Below, piece by piece: positions 5,616 through 11,164 of a stretch of DNA of 11,164 bases. The first letter of the stretch is position 1; each line of letters starts with the position of its first letter. The notes under the pieces are model-generated. The model had not been told where the DNA came from and searched no databases. It saw only the letters and a program-made list of their open reading frames with translations. Location: positions 1 through 11,164 of the forward strand of contig JALQWE010000078.1 in assembly GCA_023258825.1 (NCBI GenBank), written 5' to 3'. Source of the stretch: Planctomycetaceae bacterium. Lineage in GTDB: Bacteria; Planctomycetota; Planctomycetia; Planctomycetales; Planctomycetaceae. A program made the position numbers and the translations under genes.

Positions 5616-7049
5616 ATGTCAACGCAGCAGGCGGTGCTTCCGTTTTCGATAGGGGCCAGCACGATTGTGCAACTCCTTTCGGCTGTGGCCTGTTTTCTGG
5701 GAGCGATTGCGCTGCCCGAGCAACTGCCGGAATTTCGTGGCACCGGACAGTATATCCTTGCGGGCCTGGGAGTGTTGTTTCTGCTGACGGCGGCCGCTTC
5801 AGTGCTGCTGCGGAACTGGATTGCAAGCCTTGCCCAGCGCACAGGGTTGACAGCGCGTGTGCTGGTGCCGCGTGAGGGTTTGGTCTATCTGGGAATCATG
5901 CTGGTAATTGCAGTTGCTGCATTGACGGGTGGTAATCCTGACACGGGAAATATGCTGCTGCTGGTCTTTGGCATGATGGCCGGGCCGTTTGTACTGAATG
6001 GCTGGCTGGTCGTGGGCATGTTGACTCGCATCTCCGTCTCGCGTTCCGTGACCTCGGTCGCGCAGGCTGGCCGGTTCTTCAGCGTTGACATTCAGGTCAG
6101 CAATCAGCGGCGATTTCTGGCGTCGCGTTTAATCGAAGTGCGGGACATGATTCAGGGAAATCGTCTGCAGCAGCAGGCCTCTGTCACATTTGTCTGTATC
6201 GCTCCCGGAGAAACGCGAGTTGCCGAATATCAGTTGTGTATCCGGAAGCGAGGTCTTTATCGGCTTGGTCCGCTAAGAGTCAGTTCGCACTTTCCTCTGG
6301 GAGTTGGAGAGCGGGGGCACTCCGTTGGTCAGCAGGATGAAATTGTGATTTATCCAGCAACGGGATCACTGCTTCCCGGCTGGCGAAAACGAGAACGCAA
6401 TCTTTCTGAATCAATTCGGACGCTCAACACCCATCTGGGAATGTTTGAAGATGAATTCCATGGGATTCGGGAGTTCCGGTCCGGCGATAGTTCAAGAGCT
6501 GTTCACTGGCGCAGCACGGCGCGACATGGGCAGTTGATGGTCAAGGAGCACTATCAGCATCGGCAGGCGGAATTCACGCTGTTGCTGGATCTGTATGCCG
6601 TGGATGTAGCGGCCGAGCAGCAGCTTGAGGGGGCTGTGAGTCTGACGGCGACGTTGTGCCTTGAGCAGGTACGACAGGGAAACTGCCGCCTGCTGATTGC
6701 AGGCAAGTCTCTGGACACCGTGACGACTCAGGGATCATCGGGATTTCGGGAAGCCTCGCTCCGTGCACTCGCCGTCTGTGAAGCCTCGGCGAGCGCATCT
6801 CTTGAGAAACTTTTCGAAGCTGTCTGCCGGGTTCCGATCAGTCCGAATCATCGATTTGTGCTTGTGACGCCCCGGGTGGAAGAGAGTCGTCGCGTCGCTG
6901 CGGCGGTTGCCCGCCGTTTTCTGCGACAGGAAGCCATGCTGACCGGCCGGCTGCTGATCATTCCGTGTGACGAGGAGCATCTTGCTGAGGTGTTCACTGC
7001 AGACACGGCTCCACGGGCATTCGAAGGCACGGGGGAACGAAATGTCTGA
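5616..7049 (+). CDS. DUF58-domain membrane protein (MoxR/TgpA-associated)
   Basis: This 477-residue protein has four predicted membrane helices near the N-terminus (about 14-32, 45-65, 89-104, 112-136), then a beta-rich segment with an RKRGLYRLGPLRV strand pair. The DUF58 core motif, EFHGIREFRSGDSSRAVHWR (280-299), is followed by STARHGQLMVKE. Downstream, LLLDLYAVD resembles a von Willebrand A-like first strand with a degenerate metal site, as is common in DUF58 proteins. Family members are encoded with MoxR ATPases and transglutaminases and are thought to act in envelope-related assembly or stress. The substrate is unknown. The gene overlaps the next by 8 nt, so the two are surely co-transcribed. 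I chose the ATG at 5616 because it gives a normal N-terminus just before the first helix; its ribosome binding site is weak (GAAG). Confidence 0.88.
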   Translation: MSTQQAVLPFSIGASTIVQLLSAVACFLGAIALPEQLPEFRGTGQYILAGLGVLFLLTAAASVLLRNWIASLAQRTGLTARVLVPREGLVYLGIMLVIAVAALTGGNPDTGNMLLLVFGMMAGPFVLNGWLVVGMLTRISVSRSVTSVAQAGRFFSVDIQVSNQRRFLASRLIEVRDMIQGNRLQQQASVTFVCIAPGETRVAEYQLCIRKRGLYRLGPLRVSSHFPLGVGERGHSVGQQDEIVIYPATGSLLPGWRKRERNLSESIRTLNTHLGMFEDEFHGIREFRSGDSSRAVHWRSTARHGQLMVKEHYQHRQAEFTLLLDLYAVDVAAEQQLEGAVSLTATLCLEQVRQGNCRLLIAGKSLDTVTTQGSSGFREASLRALAVCEASASASLEKLFEAVCRVPISPNHRFVLVTPRVEESRRVAAAVARRFLRQEAMLTGRLLIIPCDEEHLAEVFTADTAPRAFEGTGERNV

Positions 7050-9549
7050 GAATACAATCAATCCTCACGACCAGCACTTGCAGACGACGTTTCTTGGCAG
7101 CGTTTTGTTGATGACGTCTGCGGCCAGTCTGGTGATGGCGGTCAGTCAGGGCCGGTTTTTTCCACCTGGTTTGACACCGCTGGTGGCGGCTGCCGGGCTG
7201 TATCTTGCTGATTATCGCAAAACCTTCAGCTTTTCGGTGCTCAGCACAAACATGCTGGGTGTGATTGCGCTGCTTCTGGCGGGAATGCAATTCTCGGGGA
7301 CGAACCTGCAGCGGCTTCTGGCCGGAACAGACCTGCTGACCTATCTGACCTGGATCATTCTGTTCATGGACAAATCGTACCGGCAGTTCTGGTGGCTGAT
7401 TGCGCTATCAGTGCTGCAGGTGACCACGGCCGGCGTCCTGGCTACCGGGCCAGGTTATGGAGTGGCGGTCTTTCTGATGACCCTGTTGATGATCTGGACG
7501 TTGTCGGTGTTCTCTTTGTTTCGGGCGGAGCGTCAGTTTCAGACTCAACTTGAGTCCCGCGGATCTCTGATGGGTTCTGGTACGACTCAGGCACCCCGAT
7601 TCAGTTTGACTCAGGATTTTCTGATGTCGTTTCTCGGGCTGGACCTGGAAACGCGTCGACGTCGTCGCCTCCGTCGAACTCGGGGCCCAGTGATTGTTTC
7701 AGCAATCGACGTCCGGAATGGTCTGGATCGGGATCCAGAGGAAGTCTGGATCGGTTGGAAATTTCGGGGGCTTGTGCTTGGAGCGTGGCTGGTTTCGATC
7801 GCGTTGGCAATGGTGGTCTTCGCGGCGTTTCCTCGAGTTTGGGTGAACGGTGGGACTCTGCTGGCAGATCAACTTGGGGACGAGATACCGATCGGGGGAC
7901 GGCGGACGGGCCTTTCGGATGCCGTTCGTCTCGGAGAATTCGGACGGATTCTGATCAGTAATGAGAGGGCATTGAGTTTTCAGGTCCGTGACCGATGGAC
8001 TCAGGACAGTGTTGATGTCACTGCTTTTGAGACCGCGATGGAAATGGATGAGATTCGTTTTCGTGCAAACGTGTTTGCTCATTACCAGGATGGTCGATGG
8101 TTGCCGGGCAAAGTGGCGCGGGAAGTGCCACCGTCCAATTACTCCGGTTCCGGGATGCCACCGGCCGATTTCATTGTGGACGTGACCCTCGAGCCACCTT
8201 TTGGGAATGCGGTCCCTGCACCGTTTCCTCTGAGCAGAGTTGTGTCGGTATCGGGAGAATCGATTGTTCGTCGATCCTGGAATAATTCCCTGAGCTGGTC
8301 GGCAGATACTCCGTCCGGATCTCAGAAGAATGCACGCAGCTACATAGTGGAGTGTCCCTCGAAAAAGCGTTATCCGAGTCTGACATTCGAACACTGGATG
8401 ATCGATCCGCGGATGCATCATGTGACACAGACAATGACGCTGAGTCGCTTGACGAGAAAAGCCCAATCCGCCTACATCACGGAAGACCTCGCCAGTCGCT
8501 TACCCCGGTTGCACAAAGTTGCTCGCCGCCTGAGTGTTCTCGATGGAACACTTGTTTCTGAGGGGGAGCGTGTTCTCCGGGTGATGCGCACCCTGAGCCC
8601 GGAAAACGGGTTTCGTTACACGCTGGATCAACCCGGCATCAGCCTGGACTATGATCCGATTGAAGTCTTTCTGTTGCAGAGCAAGGCGGGGCACTGTGAG
8701 TATTTTGCCTCGGCCTGTGTGTTGCTGCTGCAGGCCTCCGGGATTCCCGCGCGACTTGTGACCGGATACTGCGGCAGTGAGTTGAATCCGCTCACGAAAC
8801 GCTATGAGGTTCGGCAGCGGCACGCGCACGCGTGGGTCGAAGCATGGGTGGGGGGCGAATGGAAGACTCTGGACCCAACGCCGTCTGCAGACCGAACCGA
8901 GGCGGCACAGGCCATTGCGTCCCGATCGATTCTGTCGACCTTTCAGGCCGCGTTGACGGACCTTTGGGCAGGAAACGTGAACAGTATGTCGGCCGAGCGG
9001 CAGAAAGAGTTTTTTGCCCCATTCCTGACGTCGACCCGTTCGGTGCTGAACTCGGTTCGCAATCAGGGGGTGACACCTGTGCTCAGGGAATTACTGCGTG
9101 ACCTGATTCGTCCTCCTGAGCACTGGCTGACTCTGAAAGGTTTGTCAGGGATCACTTTGCTGGTGGTCATGACATTGAGTGCCATCCGCTTTCGCGTGTA
9201 CTCTCGGCTACGGAACACATGGCTCCTGGTGATACAGCATTTTTCACGTCAGAATCGTGTTCGCCAGTCGATCGTGCGTTTTTACGCAGCCTTCTGCGAC
9301 CACTGTGAGCGCGGAGGGATGCCGATCCTGAGTTCCTGCAGCGCGATGGAGAACGCATCGAGAGCGGAGCAACTGTTTGCCCCCCACCTTAAGACTCGAG
9401 GGATCACCGATCTTCCACGACGCATTGCGGTGGCTTTCAACAGCGTCCGCTTTGGGCAGCAACTGCTGACGCCAACTGAGGCCGAAAATCTGCGGAGGGA
9501 TCTGCAGATTTTCGCCGAGGCGTTGGCGGCGTATCGCCGCGCCCGATGA
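7042..9549 (+). CDS. tgpA: TgpA-like membrane transglutaminase
   Basis: This 835-residue protein has about six N-terminal membrane helices (17-34, 43-57, 65-82, 98-109, 115-134, 139-160). A long, probably cytosolic loop with an RRRRR run at 205-209 follows, then a seventh helix (243-263), a large extracytoplasmic region and a last helix near 701-717. The transglutaminase-like core has its triad intact: Cys552 in KAGHCEYFASA, His596 in RHAHAWVEAW and Asp611 in LDPTPS. After the last helix, the segment with FYAAFCDHCERGG and IAVAFNSVRFG resembles the DUF4129 tail. The architecture matches Pseudomonas aeruginosa TgpA, an essential inner-membrane protein with a periplasmic catalytic domain; the substrate is unknown. 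The ATG lies inside the end of the DUF58 gene, preceded by GGGGGA with 5 nt spacing. An in-frame upstream start at 6967 would lie well inside the DUF58 gene and is unlikely. An 11-bp inverted repeat lies in its last codons. Confidence 0.9.
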   Translation: MSENTINPHDQHLQTTFLGSVLLMTSAASLVMAVSQGRFFPPGLTPLVAAAGLYLADYRKTFSFSVLSTNMLGVIALLLAGMQFSGTNLQRLLAGTDLLTYLTWIILFMDKSYRQFWWLIALSVLQVTTAGVLATGPGYGVAVFLMTLLMIWTLSVFSLFRAERQFQTQLESRGSLMGSGTTQAPRFSLTQDFLMSFLGLDLETRRRRRLRRTRGPVIVSAIDVRNGLDRDPEEVWIGWKFRGLVLGAWLVSIALAMVVFAAFPRVWVNGGTLLADQLGDEIPIGGRRTGLSDAVRLGEFGRILISNERALSFQVRDRWTQDSVDVTAFETAMEMDEIRFRANVFAHYQDGRWLPGKVAREVPPSNYSGSGMPPADFIVDVTLEPPFGNAVPAPFPLSRVVSVSGESIVRRSWNNSLSWSADTPSGSQKNARSYIVECPSKKRYPSLTFEHWMIDPRMHHVTQTMTLSRLTRKAQSAYITEDLASRLPRLHKVARRLSVLDGTLVSEGERVLRVMRTLSPENGFRYTLDQPGISLDYDPIEVFLLQSKAGHCEYFASACVLLLQASGIPARLVTGYCGSELNPLTKRYEVRQRHAHAWVEAWVGGEWKTLDPTPSADRTEAAQAIASRSILSTFQAALTDLWAGNVNSMSAERQKEFFAPFLTSTRSVLNSVRNQGVTPVLRELLRDLIRPPEHWLTLKGLSGITLLVVMTLSAIRFRVYSRLRNTWLLVIQHFSRQNRVRQSIVRFYAAFCDHCERGGMPILSSCSAMENASRAEQLFAPHLKTRGITDLPRRIAVAFNSVRFGQQLLTPTEAENLRRDLQIFAEALAAYRRAR
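9483..9514. repeat. 11-bp inverted repeat in the 3' end of tgpA
   Basis: CGAAAATCTGC (9483-9493) and GCAGATTTTCG (9504-9514) are perfect reverse complements with a 10-nt loop, and a G-U pair could extend the stem inward. The repeat is within the coding sequence, 35 nt before the stop codon. No T-tract follows on either strand, so it is not a standard intrinsic terminator. It lies where the convergent isomerase transcript would run in. Confidence 0.55.
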
Positions 9550-9631
9550 CTGGCATACGGGTGGTGCCGACAGCATCCATGATACGGATAATCAGAGACA
9601 GCAGTGAATTTGCACACAGGGTAGCGGGGGG

Positions 9632-10375
9632 TCACAGCATACTGGTCAGCAGCAGTCTGAGCTTTCGAAGTTCCCGCAGTCGCTCGTCGCCTTCCAGTGT
9701 TCGGGGTAACAGGTCAACGCTCAGCGTTCGCTGAAAGTTGTTCTGGCGGAGCATCGTGATGATTCGATTGTAGTCGACCTCTCCCAGGCCCGTGGGGACC
9801 TGAAGTTCGCTTTGCGAGGTATCGCGAAGGTGCAGATGGAGGACATGGGGGAACACCACATCAAAGTCCACGCTTCCCGTTGGGCGACAGATGTAGTAAC
9901 TGGGATCGAGGGTAATTCCGAGGCCTCGTGCCGCCTGGCAGAGTTCCACAGCCGTATGCGGGTCTTCGGCCAGCGTTCCACTGCGTGTCAGCATGGACAA
10001 CCGGATTCCTGCTTTGTGACAGATCGCGTTGCGTTCCCGCAGACGATCCACTTCTGTATTGAAAGGGGTGCCCCGGGGCGACGATTCAATGGTGATCTGT
10101 GCAACCTTCAGCAGACGAGCGAACCGGACAATGCCCTCGAACACAGGCAGATCTGTTTCGCTCTCAAGAAAGACTGCGGCCGCGGACAGTCGGCTGGCGT
10201 CCTTCATCTGCAGAATATGTCCCTCGGGATCTGCTGCCACGCGGGAAGGCTTCAGCTGATCAGTGGATTCGTTGAGGCAAATCTCGACTTTATCGAAGCC
10301 CATTTCCTGAATCTGCAGGCAGGCAGCCGGGAACGCCAAATCCCAGAGACTTCGCGTTGAGGCGGCTAGGTGCAC
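9632..10375 (-). CDS. Sugar phosphate isomerase/epimerase-like TIM-barrel protein
   Basis: I place the start at the GTG at 10375-10373 because GGAGG lies at 10386-10382 with 6 nt spacing and the protein then begins MHLAASTRSLWDLAF, a natural first barrel strand. Longer in-frame starts to 10555 add Cys/Ser-rich residues of no recognisable type. The 247-residue product fits the xylose-isomerase-like TIM-barrel superfamily: EICLNE (31-36), ITIESSPRG with Glu97, GITLDPSYY with Asp157, HLHLRDTSQSELQV with His182, a LGEVDYNRIITML helix and LSVDLLP with Asp221. Two usual ligands differ: the DxxH motif is DPSY (Tyr160) and the final Glu is Asp221. Substrate is unknown; sugar or inositol derivatives are typical. 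The gene converges on tgpA, with 82 nt between stops, and stands alone. Confidence 0.82.
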   Translation of the reverse strand: MHLAASTRSLWDLAFPAACLQIQEMGFDKVEICLNESTDQLKPSRVAADPEGHILQMKDASRLSAAAVFLESETDLPVFEGIVRFARLLKVAQITIESSPRGTPFNTEVDRLRERNAICHKAGIRLSMLTRSGTLAEDPHTAVELCQAARGLGITLDPSYYICRPTGSVDFDVVFPHVLHLHLRDTSQSELQVPTGLGEVDYNRIITMLRQNNFQRTLSVDLLPRTLEGDERLRELRKLRLLLTSML

Positions 10376-10697
10376 GTTCAACCTCCATGATTGATCACAA
10401 ACCCCTGCTGTACAGCAACTTAGGCTGCAATCCATGCGCAGGAGACTTCCTGAATTCACGAGATCGGAATGTATTCGCACTTGCCTGGTTTCGCAAGACC
10501 TTCTGTCTTTCCCCGAATTCTGTAATCCGAATTGCAGGGAATTTGCACGATTCACTGATTGTTCTGCCGATAACGATAAGCATCAGAGTTCCTTTGAGGC
10601 CGATTGTTCGTGTGCGCCGAAGCTGGGAGCTCGACCATAACCCGCGTGTGATTTGTCACGGGGTGTGGATTCCGGGGGGATCATAGGAGTCGGTTTC
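10376..10697. other. Intergenic region between divergent genes
   Basis: This gap should carry the promoters of both the leftward isomerase-like gene and the rightward lipoprotein gene. I find the 12-bp palindrome listed separately, but no convincing promoter hexamers and no supportable gene. A plus-strand frame at 10434-10640 has no ribosome binding site and no recognisable content. Confidence 0.45.
10406..10417. promoter_or_regulatory. 12-bp palindrome upstream of the isomerase-like gene
   Basis: TGCTGTACAGCA is a perfect palindrome located 20 nt upstream of the GGAGG ribosome binding site of the minus-strand gene, so it would fall in its leader or core promoter. It could be a small operator. 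With only 12 bases, chance is possible. Confidence 0.3.
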
Positions 10698-11081
10698 ATG
10701 AATCGGATGGGTGTTGCACTATTGCTTTCGGGGGCGATCGGTCTGGTGGCTTCCGGCTGTGCATCGACGGGGCCGGAGTTTCGAGGACAAAGTCCGGGGG
10801 GTTGGTCGTCCGGACCAGCGATGGTCCATGGGTGTCCCAGTTGTCAGTCTGCCTCCGGGCCCGGTGGTCAGATGATTCATTCTCCGGAATGTCAGCACGC
10901 CGGTCACGGCGCGGCCTGTCGAAATGGCAATTGCAACCTGCCATTTGTGCCGGTGCATCGCAGCTTTCATACCTATTCAGCCCCGGAGGGACTGATGTAT
11001 CCTCCCCAGAATCAGCCTCCCGGGTTGTACCAGTATCCGTACTACACCCTGCGAGGACCGACCGACTTCTTCATGAAATAA
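10698..11081 (+). CDS. Small Cys/His-rich lipoprotein with planctomycete-type C-terminal motif
   Basis: The ATG at 10698 has AGGAG (10685-10689) with 8 nt spacing and gives 127 residues. A longer frame from 10653 would put 15 residues before the signal peptide and is unlikely. Residues 1-20 form a lipoprotein signal, MNRMGVALLLSGAIGLVASG, with Cys21 as the lipidated residue; the lipobox is A-S-G-C, with Ala instead of the commoner Leu at -3. The mature protein is Gly/Ser/Pro-rich and carries a Cys/His cluster: GCPSC (45-49), His61, Cys65, His67, His70, Cys74 and Cys79. This could bind metal or form disulfides. The end, MYPPQNQPPGLYQYPYYTLR (100-119) plus GPTDFF, resembles a tail I recall from many uncharacterised planctomycete proteins. 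No enzymatic domain is visible. An outer-membrane or periplasmic location is expected. Confidence 0.75.
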   Translation: MNRMGVALLLSGAIGLVASGCASTGPEFRGQSPGGWSSGPAMVHGCPSCQSASGPGGQMIHSPECQHAGHGAACRNGNCNLPFVPVHRSFHTYSAPEGLMYPPQNQPPGLYQYPYYTLRGPTDFFMK

Positions 11082-11122
11082 CAACGGATCAGTTCAGAAT
11101 CACAGACTCCTTTGGGGAGAAT

Positions 11123-11157
11123 GCAACGACTCATGCTGTCTCGGTGTTGAGCGTTGC
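11123..11157 (+). other. Imperfect hairpin after the lipoprotein gene
   Basis: GCAACG, a bulged A and CTCA (11123-11133) pair with TGAG and CGTTGC (11148-11157) around a 14-nt loop. It lies 41 nt after the stop and could be a terminator or mRNA-end structure, but no T-tract is visible before the window ends. Confidence 0.25.
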
Positions 11158-11164
11158 TGTGCTC

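Noticed and set aside
5438..5842. Minus-strand open frame across the DUF58 start and the 43-residue ORF
   Set aside because: Antisense to a membrane-protein start; no ribosome binding site and shadow-like composition.
7699..8466. 255-codon minus-strand open frame inside tgpA
   Set aside because: Shadow frame; no start signal and no recognisable content.
1..11164. Defence island, mobile element or CRISPR array
   Set aside because: No transposase, integrase, repeat-spacer array, nuclease or toxin-antitoxin pair is recognisable; gene content is housekeeping and envelope-related.

Overview
The window looks like a chromosomal stretch of a Planctomycetota bacterium. The main reasons are the small lipoprotein at the right end, whose YPYYTLRGPTDFF-type C-terminus I associate with that phylum, the exported N-formylglutamate-amidohydrolase-like protein, the planctomycete-style sugar phosphate isomerase, the moderately GC-rich sequence and the long, gene-poor gaps between genes. 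The phylum assignment is from recall, not from a search. I see no tRNA, rRNA, CRISPR array, insertion sequence or prophage. This is mostly ordinary chromosomal sequence with a few peculiar details.

Layout, left to right. The 5' part of a secreted N-formylglutamate-amidohydrolase-like gene runs off the left edge on the minus strand (454 to 2). A spacer with a short tandem repeat follows, then a possible 27-residue membrane peptide (789-872) and a DUF3127 OB-fold protein with an SSB-like acidic tip (881-1258), which ends at a clear intrinsic terminator (1357-1399). A G-rich gap with a good G-quadruplex motif (1469-1496) and a possible 57-residue Cys-rich ORF lead to prfC, encoding peptide chain release factor 3 (1944-3545). 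Then comes purB, an adenylosuccinate lyase of the eukaryote-like type (3722-5152), with a probable weak terminator after it. A further gap carries a perfect 16-bp palindrome and a well-supported ribosome binding site in front of a possible 43-residue ORF (5475-5606). That ORF sits directly before a two-gene unit: a DUF58 membrane protein (5616-7049) overlapping by 8 nt a TgpA-like membrane transglutaminase (7042-9549). A convergent minus-strand gene follows, a xylose-isomerase-like TIM-barrel protein (10375 to 9632), then a gap with a 12-bp palindrome and the small Cys/His-rich lipoprotein (10698-11081).

How the genes work together. The only evident functional unit is DUF58 plus transglutaminase, two of the three parts of the widespread MoxR-DUF58-TgpA envelope cluster; the MoxR AAA+ ATPase gene is not in the window. 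prfC and purB are housekeeping genes (translation termination and purine synthesis) that happen to be adjacent. Three possible small ORFs each end 8-9 nt before the start codon of the next gene (DUF3127, prfC, DUF58), a spacing suited to translational coupling. I do not see a clear new multi-gene defence or mobile system. The best candidates for something undescribed are the SSB-like DUF3127 protein, the start-proximal small ORFs and the Cys/His lipoprotein.
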